Assembly: GCF_020055635.1 (NCBI RefSeq)
Contig: NZ_JAIPUT010000012.1
Location: 1-64,000 of the forward strand
DNA: 64,000 bases
Source: Marivita sp.
GTDB taxonomy: Bacteria; Pseudomonadota; Alphaproteobacteria; Rhodobacterales; Rhodobacteraceae
Direction of reading: 5' to 3'
The notes below the pieces were generated by a model. That model was not told where the DNA came from. It ran no database searches and was given only the letters and a program-made list of their open reading frames with translations. Both the position numbers and the translations under genes were made by a program. Positions 44,531 to 53,836 of this stretch are shown piece after piece; the stretch's first letter is position 1; each line of letters opens with the position of its first letter.

Positions 44531-45553
44531 CTAGGGTTCTCCGGCCTCGGCCAGGGACAGGAAGTCGAATTCCTCGATCATGTCGCGCACCCTGGCGATC
44601 TGGCCGGGCGACCAGGCCACGCTGTGCCGGCTGCGGTTTTCCCCGTGCCGCACGATCGACGCGGCATCCTCGACGAACCCGCCCCGGTCCTCGAGATCGA
44701 GAAAGCCAAGGATGCGGCGCAGCCCCGCCGCGGGATCGCGCGCAAAAGCCTCGTAGCCGACCCCAAGCCAGTGGTCCGCCGGAACCCGCGCCTGAAGATC
44801 CCGGACACCGGCACAAAGCGACCGGAAATCGTCGATCATCGCGTCATCGGCGCTGTCGGCGATGGACTTGCCGGCCTCGGCCTTCAACGCCGCCTTGAAC
44901 GCGCTTGAATCCGGACTTGAGATGCGCAACCGGTCATAGGCCCCGCCCCGCCGCAGCGACATGGTGGCGATGTTGTCGAACGGGTTGCGCACCACCAGCA
45001 ACCACTTGCACGGCAGCGCAATCCGCTCGTGCAGCCTGTCGAGCAGCCCGGCATCCCTCTGCATGCGCCGAACCGCCCAGTCGCCCTTCTTGTCCCCGAT
45101 GACCAGCGGCGCGTCGGAGCGTCCGTTATGCTGGTTCGGCACGACATAGGCGAACCCGTTCCAGTAACGCCCGTGATCCATGAAAGCGGCCGATTGCGAC
45201 CCGATCAGCGCGAAGATCTCGTCTTGCGACCACCCCGCGTCGAGCAGACCCAGAACATCGAGCTCGTGTGACACCACCGCATCGGGATGCGCATCCACCA
45301 GCGACCCGATCAGCGAATGACCCGAGCGCGGAAAGCCCGCGAATTGAAGAAAGCTGTGCGTATGGGTCGTCGATTGCCCGCCGGTCCGTTGCCACCACTT
45401 GGCGCGAGCCTTCAGTTCAAGCAGTGATTTCGGTCGATGATGGCGCGAGGCATCGTGATCGAAAACGGGCACCGTGTGTTCGCCCGTCCTGCGCCGCAGC
45501 ACCGTGTCCACTTTGTGTTTGATCCGGTGAACCGGCGAATCCTGGCTTGGCAC
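44531..45553 (-). CDS. Sulfotransferase
   Basis: The 340-residue protein has the PAPS-binding G-F-P-R-S-G-H-S-L (5'-phosphosulfate loop) near residue 74 and V-R-N-P-F-D-N-I-A-T-M (3'-phosphate) near residue 188. It is expected to transfer sulfate from PAPS to a sugar or protein acceptor. The 95-nt-wide gap on its 5' side leads to a second, divergent sulfotransferase. It starts with GTG at 45553, AAGG at 10 nt. It could sulfate the exopolysaccharide or the lasso peptide product; the window does not decide. Confidence 0.82.
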   Translation of the reverse strand: MPSQDSPVHRIKHKVDTVLRRRTGEHTVPVFDHDASRHHRPKSLLELKARAKWWQRTGGQSTTHTHSFLQFAGFPRSGHSLIGSLVDAHPDAVVSHELDVLGLLDAGWSQDEIFALIGSQSAAFMDHGRYWNGFAYVVPNQHNGRSDAPLVIGDKKGDWAVRRMQRDAGLLDRLHERIALPCKWLLVVRNPFDNIATMSLRRGGAYDRLRISSPDSSAFKAALKAEAGKSIADSADDAMIDDFRSLCAGVRDLQARVPADHWLGVGYEAFARDPAAGLRRILGFLDLEDRGGFVEDAASIVRHGENRSRHSVAWSPGQIARVRDMIEEFDFLSLAEAGEP

Positions 45554-45683
45554 GTTGGATGACCTTCAAAATCTGGCTACGCAAACAAACGTCATGCAAC
45601 CCGAATGGTTCCTTGCTCGTTTACCAAGCCATGACGGCCCGCCTTCCCGATAGGCGCGGGGCCGTTCATCCAAGCGAGGGGCC

Positions 45684-46520
45684 ATGACAAAAACCGACAT
45701 CATCATTCTGGGTGCCCAGAAATGTGCCACCACCTCCCTGTTCGACGTGATGACGCGTGCGCCCCGCATCGTCGGCGCATCGCCGAAGGAGCCGCATTAT
45801 TTCAGCACCTGCGAAGACTGGCGCGACGGTCTGGACGACTATCACCGGATATATGCCGCGCAAGCCAATGCATTGCGGCTCGAAGCGTCCACAACCTACA
45901 CGTTTTTCCCGCATCGCAAGCGTGGGCTCTGGCACGATCTGCATGCCTATAACCCGGCCCTTCGATTGATCTACGTCGTGCGAAAACCCGTCGATCGGAT
46001 CATGTCCCATTACAAGCATGTCGTCCGGCGGGGCTATTTCTCGGGCACGCTCGAGAAATTTGCGCTGAACAAACCGCAGGCCCTGTCGATTTCGCGCTAC
46101 TACACGCAGATTCGTCCCTTCATCGAACGTTTTGGCCGCGAACAGGTCCTGCTGCTGCAATACGAGGACGTGATCTCGGGCCGCGCCAACCGCAAGGTTG
46201 CAGAGTTTGTCGGTCTCGACCCGGACGCCCTCGGATCAGAACCGGCGCTGTCGAATGAATCTGGCGCGGTTCGGCATCGCAGGTTTTCCGAAGACCGACC
46301 CGCCTGGAAACTGCTGAGCGCCGCCAGCCCGAAAACCGCCGAGCGGATCTCGCGTCGGTTGACCCGGTCCCCCCCGGCATCGCCCGATCTGAGCCCGGAG
46401 CTGCAGGGCGCGATCAACCACATGCTCGAACCGGACATCCGGGCTTTCGAAAAGCTGAGCGGCTTCGACCTTGGCCACTGGCGCTGTGTGACCATGCCAC
46501 AGGCTGCGCGCACGGGATAG
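45684..46520 (+). CDS. Sulfotransferase domain-containing protein
   Basis: The 278-residue protein has the P-loop-like I-L-G-A-Q-K-C-A-T-T-S-L at residues 8-19 and V-V-R-K-P-V-D-R-I-M-S-H-Y near 98, typical of heparan/NodH-type sulfotransferases that use PAPS. It is divergent from the other sulfotransferase and about 140 bp before the ExoY-like gene. A role in sulfation of the exopolysaccharide is likely by context but not proved. GAGGGGCC stands directly before the ATG. Confidence 0.85.
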   Translation: MTKTDIIILGAQKCATTSLFDVMTRAPRIVGASPKEPHYFSTCEDWRDGLDDYHRIYAAQANALRLEASTTYTFFPHRKRGLWHDLHAYNPALRLIYVVRKPVDRIMSHYKHVVRRGYFSGTLEKFALNKPQALSISRYYTQIRPFIERFGREQVLLLQYEDVISGRANRKVAEFVGLDPDALGSEPALSNESGAVRHRRFSEDRPAWKLLSAASPKTAERISRRLTRSPPASPDLSPELQGAINHMLEPDIRAFEKLSGFDLGHWRCVTMPQAARTG

Positions 46521-46662
46521 CGGCGGAATTGCGTCGAAAAATGGACTTTTGCGAGAAAACTCATGCTTTTCCGGGAACTGATCCCCCATCGCACGGTTAG
46601 CTGCGAAACGGAGACAGGCATCACGCCGTCGGAATGTTTTCAGCACGACCGGGAGTATGGGC

Positions 46663-47460
46663 ATGAAGACCTTGAATCGGACCGAGAACGGTCCTTCGCA
46701 GTTCGCCAACATCGATCGCCTGCCCTTTGGCAGCGGGGTCTTTGATGCCGAGATCGCTGGAAGGGCCGCCGGGGTCGATTTTCCTGCGTCGACCCGTGAT
46801 GGCGCGACCTGGCCACGGCATGCTGTCGACGATCACCGCATCCCGGACAATGACACGGTCCTTAAGCATGTTTTCGATCGGGTGTTCGCCGCCTTGGCCC
46901 TTGTCCTGCTGTCTCCGCTCTTTCTGATGGTGGTGCTGCTGATCCGCTTCACCGATCCGGGGCCGATCTTTTTCGCCCATGAACGCATCGGAAAGCGGGG
47001 GCAACGGTTCAAGTGCCTGAAGTTCCGGACGATGGCAGAAGACGGCGACGCCATCCTGGCCCAGCATCTGCGGAACAATCCCGAGGCCGCGGCTGAATGG
47101 AACAGCACGCGAAAGCTTCAGGATGATCCCCGCGTCACTCGCCTCGGCGATGCGCTGCGCCGCTCCAGCATCGACGAATTGCCGCAACTCTGGAACATCC
47201 TGGTCGGAGACATGAGCGTGGTCGGCCCGCGCCCCATTGTGGACGCCGAAATCCCGCATTACGGCAACGCGATCTTCGACTACCTGTCGGTACGTCCGGG
47301 CCTTACCGGCTTGTGGCAGGTCAGCGGACGCAGCGACGTCGGCTACGGCCAGCGTGTCCGGCTGGACACGGAATATGTGCGCACGCGGACGATCCTGAAG
47401 GACGCGGCGATCGTCCTGAAGACGATCAAGGTCGTCGCCTTCCGCGAAGGCAGCTGCTAG
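46663..47460 (+). CDS. exoY: Undecaprenyl-phosphate galactose phosphotransferase, ExoY-like
   Basis: The 265-residue protein is a bacterial sugar transferase that puts the first sugar-phosphate (galactose in ExoY) on undecaprenyl phosphate. A variable N-terminus of about 65 residues precedes one membrane helix (about 73-94). The conserved core then has [25 protein letters not shown] and [13 protein letters not shown]. The start at 46663 has GGAG at 7 nt; ATG 46657 would be too close. It completes the exo-type locus although separated from it by the lasso region. Confidence 0.9.
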   Translation: MKTLNRTENGPSQFANIDRLPFGSGVFDAEIAGRAAGVDFPASTRDGATWPRHAVDDHRIPDNDTVLKHVFDRVFAALALVLLSPLFLMVVLLIRFTDPGPIFFAHERIGKRGQRFKCLKFRTMAEDGDAILAQHLRNNPEAAAEWNSTRKLQDDPRVTRLGDALRRSSIDELPQLWNILVGDMSVVGPRPIVDAEIPHYGNAIFDYLSVRPGLTGLWQVSGRSDVGYGQRVRLDTEYVRTRTILKDAAIVLKTIKVVAFREGSC

Positions 47461-47476
47461 CCCGACTGCGACCCAG

Positions 47477-48757
47477 CTAGATCTTGTTCACCCCGCACCA
47501 CTCGGCGATGAACAGGGCCATCGCGACGGTGATCCGCTGCACCGAGGCGATGCTGACCCGTTCGTCGAAGCCGTGGATATTCTCGGAAATCGGACCGTAA
47601 CACAGCGACGGAATGTCATTGTAAAGCCGGTACACCCGGCAATCTAGGTATCCCGGCGTGGTGAAGCTTTGCAGCGGCTGCCCGGTTGCGGCGCGATGGG
47701 CGCGCTCCAGAATGGCCTCGGCCTCGGACCCCGGTTCCTGCACATAGCCTTCGGCAAAGAACCCGTTGAACCGCACGACCGGCGGCGCGCTGCGCAGGTA
47801 GCCGTCCTGTTCCGCGAACTGCGCGATGCAGGCTTCGATCTCCCGCGCCGCGTCGGCGGCCCGGATGCCCGGATAAAGTGCGATGCGGCACTGGATCCGG
47901 CACCACGCCGGAACCGAAGACCCCCAGTCCCCGCCTTCGATCTTGCCGATATTGAGATTGATCGGATGGTCCAGATCCTCGAAATGCCGATGGTCGTGCC
48001 GTTGCGCGTTCCATCTTTCCTCCAGACCACGCAATGCGCCGACCACCCGGTGCGCCGCGTCGATGGCATTGGCCCCCGCCCCCATCTCGCGCACATGCAC
48101 CGGCTTGCCCCGGACCTCGATCTCGAACCACAACGTGCCGACATTGGCACGGACCAGCATTTCCTCTTCCGGCTCGGGGATCAGCACGGCATCGGCCGTG
48201 TGCCCCTTGAGAAAGGTCATCAAGGCGCCGTTGCCGGTGGATTCCTCCTCCACGACCGACTGGATCTCGACCCGCGCCGCCGGAGAAACCCCCGCCGCCT
48301 TCAGCGCATCCATCGCAAAGATCATCGCCGCGTGACCCGCCTTCATGTCGGCCCCGCCCCGCCCTGCAAGCCAGTCACCGTCGATCCGTGGCTCGAAGGG
48401 CGGTGAGGTCCACATGTCGGCCGGGCCTGCGGGAACAACATCGGTATGCGATTGCAAGATCAGCGAGTTTCCCGAAACGCGTGTCGGAACATGCGTGCCG
48501 ATGACGATCGGCGCGTCCGAATGCTCTTCACTGAACTTGCCGCCGCCTTCATGCGCCTCGATCTGTGCCCGGTCCATCTCGAACCGGGTCATCTCGTAGC
48601 CGCGCTGCTCGAGCGCGTCGTGGACGAACTGCTGCACCTCGTGTTCCTTGCCCCGCGTCGAGGCAAAGCGCATCAGCGCCTGCGTGAAGTCCAACTGCTC
48701 CGCGAACCGGTCCTGCACGGCCCGGCGAATGGCTTCGGTCTGGGTCTGATCCGGCAT
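47477..48757 (-). CDS. ArgE/DapE family (M20) deacylase/peptidase
   Basis: The 426-residue enzyme has M20 zinc-site motifs: S-H-T-D-V-V-P (metal His and Asp), G-R-G-G-A-D-M-K-A-G (bridging Asp), and V-E-E-E-S-T-G-N-G-A (catalytic Glu pair). It should hydrolyse an N-acyl amino acid or related amide (acetylornithine, succinyl-diaminopimelate, carbamoyl and similar); substrate unresolved. The ATG at 48757 has CAGGAG upstream. It converges on exoY and is divergent from the pst operon; not evidently part of either. Confidence 0.9.
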   Translation of the reverse strand: MPDQTQTEAIRRAVQDRFAEQLDFTQALMRFASTRGKEHEVQQFVHDALEQRGYEMTRFEMDRAQIEAHEGGGKFSEEHSDAPIVIGTHVPTRVSGNSLILQSHTDVVPAGPADMWTSPPFEPRIDGDWLAGRGGADMKAGHAAMIFAMDALKAAGVSPAARVEIQSVVEEESTGNGALMTFLKGHTADAVLIPEPEEEMLVRANVGTLWFEIEVRGKPVHVREMGAGANAIDAAHRVVGALRGLEERWNAQRHDHRHFEDLDHPINLNIGKIEGGDWGSSVPAWCRIQCRIALYPGIRAADAAREIEACIAQFAEQDGYLRSAPPVVRFNGFFAEGYVQEPGSEAEAILERAHRAATGQPLQSFTTPGYLDCRVYRLYNDIPSLCYGPISENIHGFDERVSIASVQRITVAMALFIAEWCGVNKI

Positions 48758-48936
48758 CTGTCCTGTCCCGCTCCTGACTGTGACCGCCCGAACCGGCGGT
48801 GATTCCCCGGCCACTCTAGCGACAGCAGGCCCACTGTCATGTTTCTCGGGGCAAAACAGCCGGAAAAACCGATCGGGCAAAGGTGGGGACCATCAGAACA
48901 CTGGGATCAATAAGAGAAATTTTTATTTTAATAACA

Positions 48937-48954
48937 ATGTCATAAATCTGTATT
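48937..48954 (+). promoter_or_regulatory. Second, degenerate PHO box
   Basis: ATGTCAT, AAAT and CTGTATT form two 7-bp half-sites at the 11-bp pitch of PhoB sites. It lies 46 bp upstream of the main PHO box. Half-site 2 is weak. Confidence 0.4.
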
Positions 48955-48982
48955 TCGCTGACAAGGGCATCCCCGGCGACGA

Positions 48983-49011
48983 CTGTCATCAAACTGTTAC
49001 GCAACTGTCAC
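48983..49011 (+). promoter_or_regulatory. PHO box upstream of pstS (three tandem half-sites)
   Basis: CTGTCAT, CTGTTAC and CTGTCAC repeat with exact 11-bp spacing (starts at 48983, 48994 and 49005). This matches the PhoB consensus CTGTCAT-N4-CTGTCAT. Phosphorylated PhoB should bind here in phosphate starvation and activate pstS, whose start lies 88 bp downstream. Confidence 0.9.
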
Positions 49012-49098
49012 AAAAGCATGGCGAAAGCTGACTAGATCCGGCGCCAACGGTCATCAGGGGGATGGCCGAGAGATGTCCAACCTCAAGGAGCTGACATT

Positions 49099-50136
49099 AT
49101 GTCCGTAAAACTCTCCGTATCGGCACTTGCCATTGCTGCCGTTTCCGCAACGGCTGCTGCAGCCCGCGACAACGTCCAGATCGCCGGCTCGTCCACGGTT
49201 CTGCCCTACGCCTCCATCGTCGCCGAAGCGTTCGGTGAAAACACCGACTTCCCGACACCGGTCGTGGAATCCGGCGGGTCGTCGTCCGGTCTCAAGCGCT
49301 TCTGCGAAGGCGTTGGCGAGAACACCATCGACATCGCGAACTCCTCGCGTCCGATCCGCGAAGCCGAAGTTGCTGCATGCGCCGAAAATGGCGTGACCGA
49401 CATCATCGAAGTCCGCATCGGCTATGACGGCATCGTGTTCGCGTCGCAGCAGTCCGGCCCGGCGTTCGACGCCTTTGTCCCGTCCGACATCTACAACGCC
49501 ATCGGCGCGAAGGTCATGAAGGACGGCGAACTGGTCGACAACGACTATCAGAACTGGGCCGAATTCAACGCCGATCTGCCGGATGCCGAAATCGCGATGT
49601 TCATTCCCGGCACCAAGCACGGCACACGCGAAGTGTTCGAAGAGCAGGTTCTGCTGGTCGGCTGTGAAGCCACTGGCGCAATGGAAGCGATGATCTCGGG
49701 CGGCATGTCCGAAGACGACGCGGAAGACGCCTGCCTCGACGTCCGTCAGGACGGCAAGTCGGTCGACATCGACGGCGACTACACCGAGACACTGGCTCGC
49801 ATCGACGCCAACACCAACGGCATCGGCGTGTTTGGTCTGGCGTTCTACGAGAACAACCAGGACAAGCTGAAGGTCGCGACCATGTCCGGCGTCGAGCCGA
49901 CAACCGAGACCATCGCGTCGGGTGAATACCCCGTGTCCCGCCCGCTGTTCTTCTACGTGAAGAAAGCCCATATCGGCGTGATCCCGGGCCTCAAGGACTA
50001 CGCCCAGTTCTTCATCTCCGATGATCTGGCAGGCCCGAACGGCCCGCTCTCCAACTACGGCCTCGTGTCCGACCCCGAGTTGGCAAAGACACAGCAGATG
50101 GTCGCTGACGAAAAGGTCATGGGCGCAGACATGTAA
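49099..50136 (+). CDS. pstS: Phosphate ABC transporter, periplasmic phosphate-binding protein
   Basis: The 345-residue precursor has a Sec signal (S-A-T-A-A-A-A, cleavage before R-D-N-V-Q). It then has the PstS ligand loops I-A-G-S-S-T-V-L-P and G-G-S-S-S-G, S-S-R-P-I, and G-T-K-H-G-T-R. It captures phosphate in the periplasm for PstCAB. It belongs to the alphaproteobacterial SphX/PstS-like type. A PHO box lies upstream and a terminator-like hairpin downstream, so pstS mRNA should exceed that of the transporter genes. Confidence 0.94.
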   Translation: MSVKLSVSALAIAAVSATAAAARDNVQIAGSSTVLPYASIVAEAFGENTDFPTPVVESGGSSSGLKRFCEGVGENTIDIANSSRPIREAEVAACAENGVTDIIEVRIGYDGIVFASQQSGPAFDAFVPSDIYNAIGAKVMKDGELVDNDYQNWAEFNADLPDAEIAMFIPGTKHGTREVFEEQVLLVGCEATGAMEAMISGGMSEDDAEDACLDVRQDGKSVDIDGDYTETLARIDANTNGIGVFGLAFYENNQDKLKVATMSGVEPTTETIASGEYPVSRPLFFYVKKAHIGVIPGLKDYAQFFISDDLAGPNGPLSNYGLVSDPELAKTQQMVADEKVMGADM

Positions 50137-50158
50137 TCGCCCGAAGACCTGATCTATC

Positions 50159-50190
50159 AGGAGGCGGCACACCACGCCGCCTCCTTTTTC
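50159..50190 (+). terminator. Terminator/attenuator after pstS
   Basis: A 10-bp perfect stem (AGGAGGCGGC with GCCGCCTCCT) and 7-nt loop runs into CTTTTTC. Partial read-through would give low pstC transcription relative to pstS. Confidence 0.8.
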
Positions 50191-50224
50191 TTCCGGAACA
50201 ACCTCTGAACACCCTGGGGGCACC

Positions 50225-51697
50225 ATGCCGCTACTCTGGCTTTTCCTGATCGTCCTCGCGATTGCCGCTACGGCGTTTGTCCTTTCCCGGTCGCGCGTCC
50301 TTGCGATGTCGGGTCAGGACCGGCGCACCCTGCATTCCCTTCCGAATTACTATGGCAGCAATGCCGCAATGAAATCCGCGATCCCGGCCCTGTTGGTCTT
50401 GGTGATCTGGCTTCTGGCGCAGCCATTCTACGTCAACAACGCGGTCTCGGGCATGATCCCGGACTCGGCCATTGCCGACAGCTCGTCGCGCGGCCTCGTT
50501 CTGGCCGAAGTGCGCCGCGCAGCCGACGGTCTTGACCTCGCGGTCGCGCGTGGCGAGATGTCCGAAGACGAAGCGCGCAATCTCAGAACCGATTTCACCG
50601 ATGTCACCACGCGGCTCGAGAACGCGGGGGCCATCGTCACGTCGCAGATCACGCAGCCGATCCTGCGCGCCGCGCAGCGGTTCCGGGTGATGAACACCAT
50701 CGGGTCGCAGATCATGGCGGTGGTGGTTCTGCTGATCGCTCTGGCCGGCGCGTTTTGGGCGTTTCGCGAAACCGACCCGGTATTCCGCGCGCGCAACACT
50801 GTCGAACAGGGCATACGTGCGCTGCTCATCGCGGCGGCGTCGATTGCCATCCTGACCACGCTGGGCATCGTCCTGTCGCTGGTCTTCAACACCATCGAAT
50901 TCTTCCGCCTCTACCCCGCGTCCGAGTTCTTTTTCGGCACCAACTGGGCGCCCAGCTTTTCGGGACGCGGTGGCGCATCCGATCTGGGCATTCTGCCGCT
51001 CTTGTGGGGCACGTTCTATATCTCCATCGTGGCGCTGATCGTGGCGGTGCCCATCGGGCTGTTCGCGGCGATCTACCTGTCGGAATACGCCAGCCCCCGG
51101 GTCCGCGCCTTCGCCAAGCCGATGCTCGAAGTCCTCGCCGGCATCCCGACCATCGTCTACGGCCTCTTTGCGCTGCTGACGGTAGGTCCGCTGCTGGTCG
51201 AAGTCTTCGGCGACGACGGCCTCGGCTGGATGCAGTCCGGCACCGCCGTGATGACCGCCGGTCTTGTCATGGGCATCATGCTCATTCCGTTCGTGTCCTC
51301 GCTGTCGGACGACATCATCAACGCGGTGCCGCAATCCATGCGCGACGGGTCATACGGGCTGGGGGCGACGCAATCGGAAACCATCCGCCAGGTCGTGCTT
51401 CCCGCCGCCCTGCCGGGCATTGTCGGAGCGATCCTGCTGGCCGCATCCCGCGCCATCGGGGAAACCATGATCGTGGTTCTGGGCGCCGGTGCCGCCGCCC
51501 GCCTGAGCCTCAACCCGTTCGAGGCGATGACAACCGTGACCGCCAAGATCGTGTCGCAGCTGACGGGCGACTCGGATTTCGCCTCACCCGAAGCGCTGGT
51601 GGCCTTTGCCCTTGGCATGACGCTCTTCGTCATCACCCTCGGGCTGAATATCTTCGCGCTCTATATCGTGCGCAAATACCGGGAGCAGTACGAATGA
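50225..51697 (+). CDS. pstC: Phosphate ABC transporter permease PstC
   Basis: The 490-residue inner-membrane protein is longer than E. coli PstC (319). It carries an extra N-terminal region with two helices and a periplasmic stretch, as in alphaproteobacteria. The transporter core has P-I-G-L-F-A-A-I-Y-L-S-E-Y-A and the EAA-type coupling loop (LGATQSETIRQVVLPAALPG). Its stop overlaps the pstA start by ATGA. Confidence 0.93.
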   Translation: MPLLWLFLIVLAIAATAFVLSRSRVLAMSGQDRRTLHSLPNYYGSNAAMKSAIPALLVLVIWLLAQPFYVNNAVSGMIPDSAIADSSSRGLVLAEVRRAADGLDLAVARGEMSEDEARNLRTDFTDVTTRLENAGAIVTSQITQPILRAAQRFRVMNTIGSQIMAVVVLLIALAGAFWAFRETDPVFRARNTVEQGIRALLIAAASIAILTTLGIVLSLVFNTIEFFRLYPASEFFFGTNWAPSFSGRGGASDLGILPLLWGTFYISIVALIVAVPIGLFAAIYLSEYASPRVRAFAKPMLEVLAGIPTIVYGLFALLTVGPLLVEVFGDDGLGWMQSGTAVMTAGLVMGIMLIPFVSSLSDDIINAVPQSMRDGSYGLGATQSETIRQVVLPAALPGIVGAILLAASRAIGETMIVVLGAGAAARLSLNPFEAMTTVTAKIVSQLTGDSDFASPEALVAFALGMTLFVITLGLNIFALYIVRKYREQYE

Positions 51698-53016
51698 CCG
51701 ACGCAAGCATGGACAGCGCCCCCGTCAAGGGACGTCTGACAACCGTCGACGCCCGCACCAGGAAACGCAACGCCGCCGAAAAGCGCTTCAAGGCCTACGG
51801 TCTGGTGGCGATCCTGATCGGCCTGTTCTTTCTGGTTGTCCTCGCCGTATCGATCCTGCGCTCGGGGCTTCCGGCCTTCACGCAGGCCGAGGTGCAGGTC
51901 GAATTCACCCTGACCCAAGAGGAGTTCGACGCCGCCGAAAGCCAGATGCTCAAGACCCGCGCCTATGAGGATCTCTTCATCGCAGCCCTGCAAGGCCAGC
52001 TTGAAGAGCGCGGGCTGGAGGTCGCTTTCGACCCGGCCGCCATCGAACGTCTGCTCGGCAAGACCGGCGGCACCATTCGCGAGTTCTTCCTCGAGAACCC
52101 GGACCGGATCGGCACGCCGGTGACGTTCGATCTGGCCGCATCGTCGCGTGTCGACGGATATTTCAAGGGCCGCGTCACCCGTGACACGGTGGTGGACAGC
52201 CGGTTCCTGATGGTCAGCGACCTTGATCTGGTGGATGCGCTGGCCGATGCGGGGATCATCACGTCCAGCTTCAACTGGAACTTCATCACCGGATCGGATT
52301 CCGGCGTCGACAACCCCGGCGGCGCGGGCATCGGCGTATCGGTGATCGGGTCGTTCTTCATGATGCTGGTGGTGCTGGCCCTGTCGCTGCCCATCGGCGT
52401 GGCCGCATCGATCTATCTCGAGGAATTTGCACCGCAGAACTGGTTCACCGACCTGATCGAGGTGAACATCTCGAACCTTGCCGCCGTGCCGTCCATCGTG
52501 TTCGGCATCCTTGGCCTTGCGGTGTTCATCCAGTTCATGCACCTGCCGCAATCGGCACCTCTGGTCGGTGGCCTGGTGCTCACGCTGATGACCCTGCCGA
52601 CGATCATCATCTCGACCCGCGCGTCGCTCAAATCCGTGCCGCCCTCGATCCGCGAAGCCGCACTGGGGGTCGGGGCCTCAAAGATGCAGACCGTGTTCCA
52701 CCACGTCCTGCCGCTGGCCGCGCCCGGCATCCTGACCGGCACCATCATCGGTCTGGCCCAGGCGCTTGGCGAAACCGCGCCGCTGCTGCTGATCGGCATG
52801 GTCGGTTTTATCGCCCGCGCCTATCCCGAAGGGGTTGTATCCGGCTTCATCGACCCCAACTCCGCGATGCCGGCACAGATCTACACATGGGCCGCCCGCG
52901 CCGATGCGGGGTTCTACGAAAAAGCCTGGGGCGGGATCATCATCCTGCTCATCTTCCTGCTGACGATGAACATCATTGCCATCATTCTGCGCCGTCGCTT
53001 CGAGCGCCGCTGGTAA
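51694..53016 (+). CDS. pstA: Phosphate ABC transporter permease PstA
   Basis: The 440-residue permease has an N-terminal extension (about 170 residues, one membrane helix and a periplasmic domain of DUF3333 type). Its core then has P-I-G-V-A-A-S-I-Y-L-E-E-F-A and the coupling loop L-G-V-G-A-S-K-M-Q-T-V-F-H-H-V-L-P. It pairs with PstC to form the channel. The ATG overlaps pstC and is the correct start; the frame upstream is a shadow of pstC. Confidence 0.93.
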   Translation: MTDASMDSAPVKGRLTTVDARTRKRNAAEKRFKAYGLVAILIGLFFLVVLAVSILRSGLPAFTQAEVQVEFTLTQEEFDAAESQMLKTRAYEDLFIAALQGQLEERGLEVAFDPAAIERLLGKTGGTIREFFLENPDRIGTPVTFDLAASSRVDGYFKGRVTRDTVVDSRFLMVSDLDLVDALADAGIITSSFNWNFITGSDSGVDNPGGAGIGVSVIGSFFMMLVVLALSLPIGVAASIYLEEFAPQNWFTDLIEVNISNLAAVPSIVFGILGLAVFIQFMHLPQSAPLVGGLVLTLMTLPTIIISTRASLKSVPPSIREAALGVGASKMQTVFHHVLPLAAPGILTGTIIGLAQALGETAPLLLIGMVGFIARAYPEGVVSGFIDPNSAMPAQIYTWAARADAGFYEKAWGGIIILLIFLLTMNIIAIILRRRFERRW

Positions 53017-53031
53017 CAAGGACCCTGCCTC

Positions 53032-53832
53032 ATGTACGATGCACCTCACTACACCACACAGGAGACGGCCGTGACTGACGTCAAAATCAAAGCCAAGGAC
53101 GTGCAGGTCTATTACGGCGAGAACCACGCGATCAAGGATGTGTCGGTCGAGATCGAGAACAACACCGTCACGGCCTTCATCGGCCCTTCGGGCTGTGGCA
53201 AGTCGACCTTTCTGCGCTGTATCAACCGGATGAACGACACCATCGACATCTGTCGCGTCGAGGGCGACATCCTGATCGACGGCGATGACATCTACGACAA
53301 GCGCGTCGACCCGGTGCAGCTGCGTGCCAAGGTCGGCATGGTGTTCCAGAAGCCGAACCCGTTTCCCAAGTCGATCTACGACAATGTCGCCTACGGCCCC
53401 AAGATCCACGGCATGGCCCGCAACAAGGCCGAGCTTGACGACATCGTCGAACGCGCCCTGCGCCGCGGCGCCATCTGGGACGAGGTCAAGGACCGGCTGC
53501 AGGCTCCCGGCACCGGCCTTTCGGGCGGGCAGCAACAGCGCCTCTGCATCGCGCGCGCCGTTGCGACCGAACCCGAAGTGCTGCTGATGGACGAGCCGTG
53601 CTCCGCGCTCGACCCGATCGCCACCGCGCAGGTCGAGGAACTGATCGACGAGCTGCGCCAGAACTACGCCGTGGTGATCGTGACCCACTCCATGCAGCAG
53701 GCCGCGCGGGTCAGCCAGAAGACCGCGTTTTTCCACCTCGGTTACCTCGTGGAATACGACGATACCTCCAAGATTTTCACAAACCCCGAAGACAGCCGCA
53801 CCGAAAGCTACATCACCGGACGGATTGGATAA
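53032..53832 (+). CDS. pstB: Phosphate ABC transporter ATPase PstB
   Basis: The 266-residue ATPase has Walker [10 protein letters not shown], the Q-loop ([11 protein letters not shown]), signature L-S-G-G-Q-Q-Q-R and Walker [13 protein letters not shown]. It powers phosphate import. The start MYD fits the family; a GTG at 53071 with GGAG at 8 nt is a possible alternative that would remove 13 residues. It is followed directly by phoU. Confidence 0.95.
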   Translation: MYDAPHYTTQETAVTDVKIKAKDVQVYYGENHAIKDVSVEIENNTVTAFIGPSGCGKSTFLRCINRMNDTIDICRVEGDILIDGDDIYDKRVDPVQLRAKVGMVFQKPNPFPKSIYDNVAYGPKIHGMARNKAELDDIVERALRRGAIWDEVKDRLQAPGTGLSGGQQQRLCIARAVATEPEVLLMDEPCSALDPIATAQVEELIDELRQNYAVVIVTHSMQQAARVSQKTAFFHLGYLVEYDDTSKIFTNPEDSRTESYITGRIG

Positions 53833-53836
53833 AACC

